Translations under genes and position numbers: made by a program
The notes under the pieces: generated by a model
Told to the model about the DNA's origin: nothing
Database searches by the model: none
The model's input: the letters and a program-made list of their open reading frames with translations, nothing else
NCBI RefSeq assembly: GCF_000271845.1
Contig: NZ_JH719395.1
Location: 2,573,624-2,637,623, forward strand
Origin: Rhizobium leguminosarum bv. trifolii WSM2297
GTDB lineage: Bacteria; Pseudomonadota; Alphaproteobacteria; Rhizobiales; Rhizobiaceae
Direction of reading: 5' to 3'
Length of the DNA: 64,000 nt
Shown: positions 1 through 8,832 of the stretch, piece after piece
Position numbering within the stretch: position 1 is the stretch's first letter
How the letters are laid out: the number at the start of each line of letters is the position of its first letter

Positions 1-887
1 AGGGCATTTCGATCTTCGTCGAAACCGTCGAGGCCGGCGGTTTCTCTGCCGCCGCTGAACGGCTTCACCTCACCCGCTCGGCGGTCGGCAAGACGATCGC
101 AAAGCTGGAACAGCGCCTCGGCGTCCGGCTCTTCAATCGCACGACCCGCAACCAGAGCCTGACCGACGAAGGCCGGTTCTTCTACGAGCGTTGTCTGAGG
201 GCCGTCCAGGAAATCCGGATCGGCGAGGCGCAGCTCGAATCGGGCAGACGCGAGGTTCGCGGCCGGCTGCGCATCTCGATGCCGGCGCTGTTCGGCCGCC
301 ATTGCGCCGCGCCGATCCTGACCCGCCTGCTCGACCGTCATCCGGATCTCGAACTCGATCTCTCGTTCAGCGACCGTGTCGTCGATCTCCTCGAGGACGG
401 CTTCGATCTTGCCATCCGCAACAGTCCGCTGAAGGACAACCCCGACCTGATGGCGCGGACGATCGCCCGCCAGTCGATGACGGTCTGCGCCTCGCCGGCC
501 TATCTGGAAAAATATGGTGTGCCTCGGACACTTGACGATATCGCCCACCACCAGGGCATCGTCTATCGCAGGAGTGACCAGGACAAGGCCTGGTCCTTTC
601 CGGCGACGGCCGGTCCCACCCGCGAAATTCTGCCGAAATCGCGGCTGCGGCTCGACGATCTCGCCTCGATCGCCGATGCGGCCGTCGAGGGCCGCGGGCT
701 GGCCTGACTGACCTGCTGGCTGGTGCGGGAGAAGGTTTCGTCGGGCGAACTCGTGCGCGTCCTGACCGGCGTGCCGGCCAGCATCTTCGAAGCCCATGCC
801 GTCTGGCCGAGATCGCCGGTGATGCTGCCGAAGGTCCGTCTTGCCATCGATACGCTGGCGGCAAATCTGCCCCAGCTGATGGATTGA
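1..887 (+). pseudogene. LysR-family regulator, 5'-truncated by the window and broken by an in-frame stop
   Basis: The frame entering from the left edge encodes a LysR winged helix-turn-helix (FSAAAERLHLTRSAVGKTIAKLE, split here as FSAAAERLHLTRSAV then GKTIAKLE) followed by a substrate-binding domain. The frame is open to a TGA at 705-707. Past that stop the same frame continues without interruption for about 60 codons (CWLVREKVSSGELVRVL and on to QLMD) to a second TGA at 885-887. That downstream stretch is the normal C-terminal end of a LysR effector domain, which in relatives reads GRGLAWLP-CWLVR, so a TGG-to-TGA change at 705 is the simplest reading. The start lies outside the window. It is either a pseudogene, a sequencing error, or a readthrough case; the effector-domain C-terminus is lost if TGA is read as stop. 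The target is unknown. Confidence 0.8.
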
Positions 888-1118
888 GGGACGCATTCAG
901 CCTGCCACACAGCGGACCTGCCTGCGGCATGCCGCGATGGCGCCATACCCGGCTGCGCGCCGGAAAGCCGGCTCAATGACGGATCGCGGCCAAGACGTCG
1001 GGAAGCCCCTGTTTTTCTGCGGGTTTCTCTGGAAATAAGCTGATGTCGCAATATATCGCTAGCTTCATCTACCTGCATGAGCAGCATCATGCGCCATACC
1101 ACTTAGAATTCGGTTCGC

Positions 1119-1655
1119 ATGTCACTTCGCAACATACTTCGCGCACAAACCGCAAATTGCCACGCCGAGGTCGATAGGCTTTTTGGCGCTTTCGACCTCG
1201 CCAATACCGAACAGTATAAGACATTCCTGCGCGCGCATGCCCGCGTCGTGCCGGCCGCCGAAAATGCACTCGAGGATGCCGGAATTATCTCCTTGCTGCC
1301 CGACTGGCCAGAACGGAAACGCAGCCACCTGCTGTTTGCCGATCTCAGCCATCTCGGCGATCGATTGCCCGCTCCCCTTCCGCCACCGAATTTGCGATGC
1401 GAGGCAGCGCTCTGGGGAACCCTGTACGTGCTCGAAGGCTCCAAGCTCGGCAGTACCCTGCTTGCAAAATCCGTACCCGATCACCTGCCCTGCAGCTATC
1501 TCACGCCACGGGGTCCAAAGGGCGCCATGCGGTTCTTCATGGATCGCCTCGACACAAGCGATGTCGCCGATCCCGCGGCCGCAGTCTCCGCAGCTCACAA
1601 TATCTTCGATCTTTTCCTCCAGGCCGGGCAACTCGAACTGGAAGCCGTCCCATGA
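1119..1655 (+). CDS. bphO: Heme oxygenase (BphO-like), biliverdin synthesis
   Basis: A 178-residue protein of the bacterial heme oxygenase fold. These enzymes open heme to biliverdin IX-alpha, CO and iron in the cytoplasm, and biliverdin is the chromophore of bacteriophytochromes. The N-terminal helix carries the candidate proximal heme ligand His15 in a TANCHAEVD context, and a GTLYVLEGSKLGS segment matches the distal-helix glycine-rich region of the family. The stop overlaps the start of the phytochrome gene by 4 bp (ATGA at 1652-1655), the classic bphO-bphP operon, which strongly supports the function. The ATG at 1119 is used; no strong Shine-Dalgarno sequence is evident. The upstream 888-1118 stretch probably holds the promoter, but I cannot name a site in it. 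Confidence 0.85.
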   Translation: MSLRNILRAQTANCHAEVDRLFGAFDLANTEQYKTFLRAHARVVPAAENALEDAGIISLLPDWPERKRSHLLFADLSHLGDRLPAPLPPPNLRCEAALWGTLYVLEGSKLGSTLLAKSVPDHLPCSYLTPRGPKGAMRFFMDRLDTSDVADPAAAVSAAHNIFDLFLQAGQLELEAVP

Positions 1656-4219
1656 ACGGCACGTTTGAACCCGTCGATCTGACCAATTGCGACCGCGAGC
1701 CGATTCATCAACTCGGCGCAGTTCAGCCCTTCGGCTTTCTGCTGGCGATATCCTCAGACTGGATTGTCACCCGCGCCTCGGCAAATCTGGCGGAGTTCCT
1801 CGGAATTGCCCAGCCCGACGCGCTCGGTCGCCCTGTTACCTCGCTGATCACGCCCGAGTCGCTTCACACAATTCGCAACAAGCTGACCACGCTGCGCGGT
1901 TTCGACGTCGAGCACATTTTCGGCGTTGCCTTGACGTCGGGTCAGGACAGGTTCGATCTTGCCGTCCACATGAATGAAGGTGGTGTCATCATCGAAGGCG
2001 AGCGTTGCCAAGAAGGCCGGCGTGACGCCTCCTCCCTTTCCATGCGCAGCATGATGTCCCGTCTCGACCACACGGAAACGATGGAGGCTTTCTTTCGCGA
2101 CGGGGCAAGGCAGGCGCGCGCCCTAACCGGCTTCGATCGGGTGATGGTCTATCGCTTCGACGAGAGCGGTTCGGGCGAAGTGGTGGCGGAAGCCGCCCGA
2201 GCCGGCATCGGCTCGTTCCTCGGGCTGCACTATCCGGCATCCGACATTCCGGTGCAGGCGCGGGCGCTCTATCTGCGCAACCTGTTCCGCATCATCGCCG
2301 ATGTTGACGCCGTCCCGGTCGCGATCCTCCCTGAACTAGACGAGAACGGTCAGCCGCTCGATCTCTCGATGTCGGTCCTACGCTCAGTCTCGCCGATCCA
2401 CATCGAATATCTGAAAAATATGGGCGTCGGCGCTTCGCTATCCATATCGATCGTCGTGGACGGCAAGCTTTGGGGTCTGTTTGCCTGCCATCATTACGGT
2501 CCGCGCCTGCCCTCGGCCCAAAGCCGCTCCACCGCCGAACTCTTCGGCCAGATGTTTGCGTCTCGCCTTGAAAGCCGCGAACGGCGGTTGGCGCTCGATT
2601 ATGAGACCAAGGCCCGCCGCATCGCCGACCGCCTTCTCACCTCCGTCGCCGACAATGCGAGCCTGCTCGACGATCCGGCTTGGCTGATCGAGGCGCTTGC
2701 CGACGCTATTCCTGCCGATGGCATCGGCGTCTGGATCAATGGCCGACTGGCGCTTGCCGGCATCGGGCCGAACGAGAGAAGCTTCGCAACCCTCGTCCGC
2801 CATCTCAACCGCAATGCGGCCGGCAGCATCTATGCCGTCGACAGGCTCGCCGAGGCCTATCCGGATCTCGATCTCGACGAAGCGGTAGCAGGCATGCTCG
2901 CTATCCCGATCTCGCGCTCGCCACGCGATTACGTCGTGCTTTTCCGCCAGGAACTGGTGCGCACTGTCCGCTGGGGCGGCGACCCGCTTAAGCCGGTGGA
3001 ATACGGCCCCAATGGCCCGCGGCTGACGCCGCGCAAGAGTTTCGAGGCCTGGTCGGAACTGGTGCGCGGCCGCTCCCTGCCCTTCACCGAGGCCGAGCGC
3101 CGTGTCGCCGAAACGATCCGCGTCACGCTGATCGAAGTGGTGTTGCGTCTCACCGACGAGGCCAGCATGGCGCGGCAGGCCGCTAACGAGCGCCAGGAAC
3201 TGCTGATCGCCGAACTGAACCACCGTGTCCGCAACATATTGAGCCTCATCACCGGCATCATTCGGCAATCGCAGACGACGTCGATCAGTGTTGGCGACTA
3301 CATCCGCCAGATCGAGGGCCGCGTCCAGTCGCTTGCCCGCGCTCATGACCAGATCACCCGCGACCACTGGGCGCCGGCTTCGCTGCGGCAATTGCTACTG
3401 GCCGAGACCGCCGCCTATCTCGGGAAAAATGCGCAGCGCATCCAGATGCGCGGCGACGATGTGCTCCTGGAACCGCAGGCCTTCTCCACCGCAGCCCTTG
3501 TTTTCCATGAGCTGATGACCAATAGCGCCAAATATGGCAGCCTTTCTTCTACCGGCAGCGGCACGGTCGAACTTGGCTGGTCCCGCGATGACGAAGGCAA
3601 TCTGCATATCGGCTGGCGCGAAAGGAATGGTCCGCCCGTCGTCGAGCCCACACGCCACGGCTTCGGTTCGACAATCATCCGGCGCTCCATCCCTTATGAC
3701 CTCGGCGGCAAGGCAGAGGTCCACTACCTCAAGGAAGGGCTCGAGGCGGATTTCAATATTCCGGCGCGGCATGTCGTCGATCCGACGGCGGTACGGTCAA
3801 ATCCGGCTCCGGTCGGAGCGGGCCAACGCAACACGGTTCCCGAAAATCATCGGCCCCTCCTGGGCCTGAAGGTGCTGCTGGTAGAAAACAACCTGATTAT
3901 CGCCATGGATGGGGAGGACATCCTGCGCCGGCTGGGCGCCGACGTGGCAACGGCGCCCAGCGTCATCGAGGCGATGCAGATCCTGGCCGGCCAGTCCTTC
4001 GATCTGGCGCTGCTCGATGTCAATCTCGGCGATGAGACCAGTTTCGGGATCGCCGACCGGCTGGCGGCCGAGGGCGTGCCCTTCGTTTTTGCCACAGGTT
4101 ATGGCGAAGGCATCGCCCAGGCAAACAGCCACTCGGACGCGCCCGTGCTGCAGAAGCCCTATACGATGGAAGGTGTGACGGACACCCCTGCCCGTCTGCC
4201 ACTTCCGAAAAGGCACTAA
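1652..4219 (+). CDS. bphP: Bacteriophytochrome with HWE histidine kinase and C-terminal receiver
   Basis: An 855-residue red/far-red photoreceptor kinase. PAS-like N-terminus with Cys13, the conserved thioether attachment site for biliverdin in bacteriophytochromes. The GAF domain carries the DIP motif (YPASDIP, Asp198), followed by a PHY domain to about residue 500. The kinase is HWE type: phosphoacceptor His524 in ELNHRVRN, an N-box with FHELMTNSAKYG, and a WRE motif near the end of the ATPase domain instead of the usual G-boxes. A receiver domain follows (about 733-850) with Asp789 in LLDVNLGD and the Lys in LQKPY; the acidic pocket reads VEN rather than ED. Start ATG 1652 gives the Cys at the expected place; a longer open frame begins at 1397 inside bphO and is not used. 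The kinase-receiver fusion suggests internal phosphotransfer. Output partner is not visible nearby. Confidence 0.93.
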   Translation: MNGTFEPVDLTNCDREPIHQLGAVQPFGFLLAISSDWIVTRASANLAEFLGIAQPDALGRPVTSLITPESLHTIRNKLTTLRGFDVEHIFGVALTSGQDRFDLAVHMNEGGVIIEGERCQEGRRDASSLSMRSMMSRLDHTETMEAFFRDGARQARALTGFDRVMVYRFDESGSGEVVAEAARAGIGSFLGLHYPASDIPVQARALYLRNLFRIIADVDAVPVAILPELDENGQPLDLSMSVLRSVSPIHIEYLKNMGVGASLSISIVVDGKLWGLFACHHYGPRLPSAQSRSTAELFGQMFASRLESRERRLALDYETKARRIADRLLTSVADNASLLDDPAWLIEALADAIPADGIGVWINGRLALAGIGPNERSFATLVRHLNRNAAGSIYAVDRLAEAYPDLDLDEAVAGMLAIPISRSPRDYVVLFRQELVRTVRWGGDPLKPVEYGPNGPRLTPRKSFEAWSELVRGRSLPFTEAERRVAETIRVTLIEVVLRLTDEASMARQAANERQELLIAELNHRVRNILSLITGIIRQSQTTSISVGDYIRQIEGRVQSLARAHDQITRDHWAPASLRQLLLAETAAYLGKNAQRIQMRGDDVLLEPQAFSTAALVFHELMTNSAKYGSLSSTGSGTVELGWSRDDEGNLHIGWRERNGPPVVEPTRHGFGSTIIRRSIPYDLGGKAEVHYLKEGLEADFNIPARHVVDPTAVRSNPAPVGAGQRNTVPENHRPLLGLKVLLVENNLIIAMDGEDILRRLGADVATAPSVIEAMQILAGQSFDLALLDVNLGDETSFGIADRLAAEGVPFVFATGYGEGIAQANSHSDAPVLQKPYTMEGVTDTPARLPLPKRH

Positions 4220-4322
4220 AGCGCGTCGCGATCTTTCAGATTCGCTCCTCGCGCTTTAGGCCCTTGTTTTTACGCATGTCGTTATCGCAAAACCGCCGCA
4301 CACTTTTGCGCGACATGCTCTA
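4217..4322 (+). repeat. Rhizobial intergenic mosaic-type repeat, copy 1
   Basis: About 105 bp starting at the bphP stop codon. It holds two nested palindromes: TAAAGCGC at 4217-4224 against GCGCTTTA at 4251-4258, and a longer hairpin GCATGTCG (4274-4281), CGCAAAA (4286-4292), TTTTGCG (4304-4310), CGACATGC (4311-4318). A diverged copy in inverse orientation lies at 56065-56151. The type is familiar as a multicopy element in Rhizobiales intergenic DNA. It could also end bphP and rutR transcription, which converge here. Confidence 0.75.
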
Positions 4323-4330
4323 GCTAAACG

Positions 4331-5008
4331 TCAGCTATCGGAGCGATCCGGCCGCAGCCCGCCGATGAAGAGCTGTTCCAGAAACCGCGCCGCATCCTCG
4401 AAACGCCCCTCGCCGGCATGCTCCTGCCCGAGTACCGCACGCACCTGAACGTCGAAATCCGCATAATGCTGCGTCGTCGACCAGATCGAGAAGATCAGGT
4501 GATAGGGATCGCATTTGACGATCTTGCCCGATTTGGCCCAGGCGCGAATGACCTCCGCCTTCTCGTCGACCAGCTCTTTCAGCGGACCCTTCAGCTCGTC
4601 CTCGATATGCGGCGCGCCTTGCAGGACTTCATTGGCGAAGAGCCGGCTCTCGCGCGGAAAATCGCGCGCCATCTCCAGCTTGCGCCTGATGTAGCTGCGG
4701 ATTTCCTCCTCCGGATTGCCCTCGGCGTCGAAGGCGCGCAGCGGCTCCAGCCAGGTGTAGAGCACCCGGTCGATCAGCGCCCGGTGCATGGCTTCCTTCG
4801 TGCGGAAATAATAGAGCAGGTTGGGTTTCGACATGCCGGCGACTTCGGCGATCTGGTCGATGGTCGAGCCGCGGAAGCCGCTTGCCGAAAACACGTCGAG
4901 CGCGGCCTCCAGAATCTGCTCTTCCTTCTCTTCCTGGATTCGCGTCCGCCTCAAGGTTTTCGCTGCTCTCGGTATGGTCACAGGCTGTCGTTTCCCCTTG
5001 AAATTCAA
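4331..5008 (-). CDS. rutR: TetR-family regulator, RutR-like pyrimidine-responsive
   Basis: 225 residues; helix-turn-helix at about 30-75 (STIDQIAEVAGMSKPNLLYYF) and a C-terminal ligand domain with the features of E. coli RutR, including KLEMARDFPRESRLF, the EVLQGAPHIEDEL segment and IFSIWSTTQHYADF. In E. coli RutR is released from DNA by uracil or thymine. Here it diverges from the reductive pyrimidine catabolism genes and a RutR-like operator sits between them, so it most likely represses that operon. Two starts are possible: TTG at 5008 or GTG at 4981 (nine residues shorter); no ATG lies upstream of the DNA-binding domain. The function assignment is strong from family and context; the start is not settled. 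Confidence 0.85.
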   Translation of the reverse strand: MNFKGKRQPVTIPRAAKTLRRTRIQEEKEEQILEAALDVFSASGFRGSTIDQIAEVAGMSKPNLLYYFRTKEAMHRALIDRVLYTWLEPLRAFDAEGNPEEEIRSYIRRKLEMARDFPRESRLFANEVLQGAPHIEDELKGPLKELVDEKAEVIRAWAKSGKIVKCDPYHLIFSIWSTTQHYADFDVQVRAVLGQEHAGEGRFEDAARFLEQLFIGGLRPDRSDS

Positions 5009-5127
5009 CTTCTTCGCTCAAGTTTTGACCGGAGGCATGCCTCGCCGCTTTTCTTGAGCAACTGCCCGTATTTTTATCGGCAATTTTCGTGATTTTCGTC
5101 TTGAGCCCGGCGGTGGAAGTTGTAATG

Positions 5128-5143
5128 TTTACCAATCGGTCAA
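5128..5143. promoter_or_regulatory. RutR-like operator in the divergent rutR/pyrimidine promoter
   Basis: TTTACCAATCGGTCAA matches the E. coli RutR consensus TTGACCA-NN-TGGTCAA at 12 of 14 defined positions, with exact spacing. It lies 120 bp upstream of rutR and 140 bp upstream of the amidohydrolase gene, so it could serve both promoters. A lone TTGACC half-site at about 5025 may be a second contact or chance. Confidence 0.65.
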
Positions 5144-5283
5144 ATTATCCGTCAGATGAAAAATAAAGGCAACTGGCGATTTTCCGGCGCTCGACAAAAC
5201 CAATAAGGGGGCGCAGGAGAGACCACGGGAACAGGCGGGCATGCCCTTCGCATGACTGCCGCAAACAGGTGAGGGCTTGAAGA

Positions 5284-6537
5284 ATGGTGGCAGCACCAGG
5301 CGAGAACATGCGCGTCAATGGCGACCGTCTCTGGGACAGTCTCATGGACATGGCGAAAATCGGCCCCGGCATTGCAGGCGGCAACAATCGCCAGACGCTG
5401 ACGGATTCGGATGCCGAAGGCCGCGGCCTCTTCAGGACATGGTGCGACGAAGCGGGCCTCACCATGGGCGTCGACCGCATGGGCACGATGTTTGCCACCC
5501 GCCCCGGCACCGATCCCGATGCCCTGCCGGTCTATGTCGGTTCGCATCTCGACACCCAGCCGACCGGCGGCAAATATGACGGCGTGCTCGGCGTGCTTGC
5601 CGCTCTCGAAGTCGTGCGCACCATGAACGATCTCGGCATCAAGACCAAACACCCCATCGTCGTGACCAACTGGACGAATGAGGAAGGCGCGCGTTTTGCC
5701 CCTGCCATGCTGGCCTCAGGTGTCTTTGCCGGCGTGCACAGCCTGGATTTTGCCTATAATCGCAAGGATCCCGACGGTAATCTGTTCGGCGACGAGTTGA
5801 AGCGCATCGGCTGGGTCGGCGACGAAGAGGTCGGCGCCCGCAAGATGCACGCCTATTTCGAATATCACATCGAGCAAGGCCCGATCCTCGAGGCCGAGGA
5901 AAAGCAGATCGGCGTCGTCACCCACTGTCAGGGCCTGTGGTGGCTGGAATTCACGCTGACCGGCAGGGAAGCCCATACCGGCTCGACGCCGATGAACATG
6001 CGCGTCAATGCCGGCCTTGCCATGTCGCGCATACTGGAAATGGTTCAAGGTGTGGCGATGGGCGAGCAGCCGGGCGCCGTCGGCGGTGTCGGCCAGGTGT
6101 TCTTCTCGCCGAATTCCCGTAACGTCCTGCCGGGCAAGGTGGTCTTCACCGTCGACATCCGCTCGCCCGACAAGGCCAAGCTCGATCGCATGCGGGCAAA
6201 GATCGAGGCGGAAGCCCCTGGCATCTGCGACGCGTTGGGTGTCGGCTGTTCCATCGAGGCGATCGGCCATTTCGCGCCGGTCACCTTCGACGAAAAGCTC
6301 GTCACCTCGGTTCGCTCCGCTGCCGAACGGCTCGGCTACAGCCACATGAACCTTATCTCCGGCGCCGGCCACGACGCCTGCTGGGCCGCCAAGGTCGCGC
6401 CTGCAACGATGGTCATGTGTCCCTGCGTCGGCGGCCTCTCCCACAACGAGGCGGAAGAGATTTCCAAGGAATGGGCGACGGCAGGCGCCGACGTGCTGTT
6501 CCATGCGGTGGTGGAGACGGCGGAGATTGTTCCGTGA
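5284..6537 (+). CDS. N-carbamoyl-beta-alanine amidohydrolase (beta-ureidopropionase), M20 family
   Basis: 417 residues of the M20-like amidase/hydantoinase-carbamoylase (HyuC) family. The family hydrolyses N-carbamoyl amino acids to the amino acid, CO2 and ammonia. Metal-binding motifs are present: GSHLDTQPTGGKYDG near residue 85, NEEGARF near 130, HIEQGPILE near 200 and GAGHDA near 360. Substrate is inferred from context: the gene is operonic with dihydropyrimidinase and divergent from rutR, so N-carbamoyl-beta-alanine from uracil (and the thymine equivalent) is the likely substrate rather than allantoate. ATG 5284 has a GAGGG about 10 nt upstream; an in-frame ATG at 5308 is an alternative. 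The stop overlaps the next gene by 4 bp. Confidence 0.88.
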   Translation: MVAAPGENMRVNGDRLWDSLMDMAKIGPGIAGGNNRQTLTDSDAEGRGLFRTWCDEAGLTMGVDRMGTMFATRPGTDPDALPVYVGSHLDTQPTGGKYDGVLGVLAALEVVRTMNDLGIKTKHPIVVTNWTNEEGARFAPAMLASGVFAGVHSLDFAYNRKDPDGNLFGDELKRIGWVGDEEVGARKMHAYFEYHIEQGPILEAEEKQIGVVTHCQGLWWLEFTLTGREAHTGSTPMNMRVNAGLAMSRILEMVQGVAMGEQPGAVGGVGQVFFSPNSRNVLPGKVVFTVDIRSPDKAKLDRMRAKIEAEAPGICDALGVGCSIEAIGHFAPVTFDEKLVTSVRSAAERLGYSHMNLISGAGHDACWAAKVAPATMVMCPCVGGLSHNEAEEISKEWATAGADVLFHAVVETAEIVP

Positions 6538-6815
6538 GCACCGATCCGGATGCAGATCTGGACAGCATGAGCCACGCCGAGCTGTTGTCGGCGGCGCGCG
6601 CCCTGCGCCATGCGATCCGCGGCCACCGGGATACGTCGGGTCACGAACTCTGTTGGCATCATCCCGATCTTTGGGCACTTCTGCCGGACACGCCGGCAGG
6701 CGGACAGATCGTGCCCGATTGGCCTCAATTCATGCGCGGCTGCATCCGCTACCGCCAGTCATTGGATAACCAGCTCGCGCAGGCACCGCGCAGCGACAGG
6801 GAGTTCGGAGAATGA
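6534..6815 (+). CDS. Small conserved-looking protein inside the pyrimidine catabolism operon
   Basis: A 93-residue protein starting at GTG 6534, which overlaps the amidohydrolase stop (GTGA), and ending with a TGA that overlaps the ATG of dihydropyrimidinase (ATGA at 6812-6815). This double overlap is the reason to call it real and to prefer the GTG over a longer frame reaching back into the upstream gene. It has no signal peptide or membrane segment. A HELCWHHPDLWALLP segment rich in His and Trp (about 40-55) and a PDWPQFMRGCIRYRQSLD segment are its striking parts. I do not recognise a family. Tight coupling suggests it acts with dihydropyrimidinase or the amidohydrolase, but no function can be assigned. 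Confidence 0.75.
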   Translation: MSTDPDADLDSMSHAELLSAARALRHAIRGHRDTSGHELCWHHPDLWALLPDTPAGGQIVPDWPQFMRGCIRYRQSLDNQLAQAPRSDREFGE

Positions 6816-8266
6816 GCACAGTCATCAAGAACGGCACTATCGTCACGGCCGACCTCACCTACGAGGCCGACGTCAAGATCGATGGCGGCAAGATCGTCGA
6901 GATCGGTCCGAACCTCTCCGGCGACGAGACCCTCGACGCCTCCGGCTGTTATGTCATGCCGGGCGGCATCGATCCGCATACCCACCTCGAAATGCCTTTC
7001 ATGGGCACCTACTCCTCCGACGATTTCGAAAGCGGCACGCGCGCGGCCCTTTCCGGCGGCACGACGATGGTCGTCGATTTCGCTCTGCCCGCCCCCGGCC
7101 AGTCACTGCTCGAGGCGCTGACCATGTGGGACAACAAATCGACCCGCGCCAATTGCGACTATTCCTTCCACATGGCGGTCACCTGGTGGAGCGAGCAGGT
7201 CTTCAAGGAAATGGAGACCATCGTCCGCGACAAGGGCATCAACACCTTCAAGCATTTCATGGCCTACAAGGGCGCGCTGATGGTCGATGATGACGAGATG
7301 TTCGCCTCCTTCCAGCGCTGCGCCGAACTCGGTGCGCTGCCGCTGGTGCATGCCGAAAACGGCGACGTCGTTGCCTCGATGTCGGCAAAACTGCTCGCCG
7401 AGGGCAATAACGGCCCCGAGGCGCATGCCTATTCCCGTCCGGCCGAAGTCGAGGGCGAGGCCACCAACCGCGCCATCATGATCGCCGACATGGCCGGCTG
7501 CCCGGTCTATATCGTCCACACCTCCTGCGAACAGGCGCACGAGGCGATCCGCCGCGCCCGCGCCAAGGGCATGCGCGTTTACGGCGAGCCGCTGATCCAG
7601 CATCTGACGCTCGACGAAAGCGAATATTCCAATCCCGACTGGGATCATGCCGCCCGCCGCGTCATGTCGCCGCCTTTCCGCAACAAGCAGCATCAAGATA
7701 GTCTCTGGGCGGGACTTGCCTCCGGCTCGCTGCAGGTGGTCGCCACCGACCATTGCGCCTTCACCACGGCGCAGAAGCGTTTCGGCGTCGGTGATTTCAC
7801 CAAGATCCCGAACGGCACCGGCGGCCTCGAAGACCGCATGCCGATGCTCTGGACGCACGGCGTCAACACCGGCCGGCTGACGATGAACGAATTCGTCGCC
7901 GTCACCTCGACCAATATCGCCAAGATCCTCAACATCTACCCGAAGAAGGGGGCGATCCTCGTCGGTGCCGATGCCGATATCGTCGTCTGGGATCCGAAGC
8001 GTTCCAAGACTATCTCGTCGAAGGCCCAGCAGTCGGCGATCGACTACAACGTCTTCGAAGGCAAGGAAGTGACCGGCCTGCCGCGCTACACGCTGACGCG
8101 CGGCGTCGTCGCAATCGAGGAAAGCACCATCAAGACACGCGAGGGCCACGGCGAATTCGTCCGGCGCGAACCGGTGACGGCCGTCAGCAAGGCGCTGTCC
8201 CAGTGGAAGGAGATCACCGCCCCGCGCAAGGTGACGCGCAGCGGCATTCCGGCGACCGGCGTGTGA
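6812..8266 (+). CDS. hydA: Dihydropyrimidinase
   Basis: 484 residues, cyclic amidohydrolase superfamily. It hydrolyses 5,6-dihydrouracil and dihydrothymine to N-carbamoyl-beta-amino acids, the substrate of the gene two upstream. The binuclear metal site is intact: HTH in GGIDPHTHLEMPF near residue 58, the lysine expected to be carbamylated in FKHFMAYKG near 150, His in HAENGDV near 183, His in VHTSCEQAH near 240 and Asp in ATDHCAF near 316. The length matches the family (about 480). ATG 6812 overlaps the upstream stop. Dihydropyrimidine dehydrogenase, which would make the substrate, is not in this window. Confidence 0.93.
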   Translation: MSTVIKNGTIVTADLTYEADVKIDGGKIVEIGPNLSGDETLDASGCYVMPGGIDPHTHLEMPFMGTYSSDDFESGTRAALSGGTTMVVDFALPAPGQSLLEALTMWDNKSTRANCDYSFHMAVTWWSEQVFKEMETIVRDKGINTFKHFMAYKGALMVDDDEMFASFQRCAELGALPLVHAENGDVVASMSAKLLAEGNNGPEAHAYSRPAEVEGEATNRAIMIADMAGCPVYIVHTSCEQAHEAIRRARAKGMRVYGEPLIQHLTLDESEYSNPDWDHAARRVMSPPFRNKQHQDSLWAGLASGSLQVVATDHCAFTTAQKRFGVGDFTKIPNGTGGLEDRMPMLWTHGVNTGRLTMNEFVAVTSTNIAKILNIYPKKGAILVGADADIVVWDPKRSKTISSKAQQSAIDYNVFEGKEVTGLPRYTLTRGVVAIEESTIKTREGHGEFVRREPVTAVSKALSQWKEITAPRKVTRSGIPATGV

Positions 8267-8324
8267 CGATGGTGCGTGACGATACGGCCATCAACCGGAG
8301 AACGGCACCTTCATGTCCATGACC

Positions 8325-8738
8325 TCATGCCGGCACCAGCGCGTCCAACTCCGGCAGAAGCACGACACTTTCCTGCTCGTTCGGATCGGTGCGCGCGATG
8401 ATCGCGGTGCACGGCGTGCTGCTGAGGTTTGCCGGCAGATGCGGCACACCGGCCGGGATGTAGAAAAGTTCGCCGGCATGGACGACGACGTGCTGCTCGA
8501 GCCGGTCTCCGTACCAGGTGTGGGCCTCGCCGGAGAGCATGTAGATCGCCGTCTCGTGCGCCTCGTGCAAGTGCGCCTTGGCGCGCACGCCTGGCGGGAT
8601 CGTCAGCAGATGCATGCAGATGCCCTTGGCGCCGACCGTCTCGGCCGCGATCCCTTGGAAATAGCTGAGCCCCTGCTTGCCGTCATAGGCATGGTTGGGC
8701 CTAACGATGTGGCAGGTGGGTTTTGATGTCGCGTCCAT
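8325..8738 (-). CDS. Cupin-domain protein
   Basis: 137 residues forming a single small cupin barrel. The metal-type motif 1 is visible as AHLHEAHETAIYMLSGEAHTWYG (given here in two parts: AHLHEAHETA, IYMLSGEAHTWYG), and motif 2 as GELFYIPAGVPHLPAN. The start at 8738 is preceded by a good GGAGG; an open frame continues upstream to 8876 but has no cupin content. It is transcribed against the pyrimidine genes and separates hydA from the transporter. The substrate is unknown; cupins of this size often bind small carboxylates or act as isomerases or sensors, and no catalytic role can be claimed. Confidence 0.8.
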   Translation of the reverse strand: MDATSKPTCHIVRPNHAYDGKQGLSYFQGIAAETVGAKGICMHLLTIPPGVRAKAHLHEAHETAIYMLSGEAHTWYGDRLEQHVVVHAGELFYIPAGVPHLPANLSSTPCTAIIARTDPNEQESVVLLPELDALVPA

Positions 8739-8832
8739 TCTCGTCCTCCATGAAATGTGCCGCCGGCAAGGCCTGCGGCGATGGTAACACGCAAACCGCG
8801 GCCCCGCGGCGAAAACAAGAACGGTCGCATTG

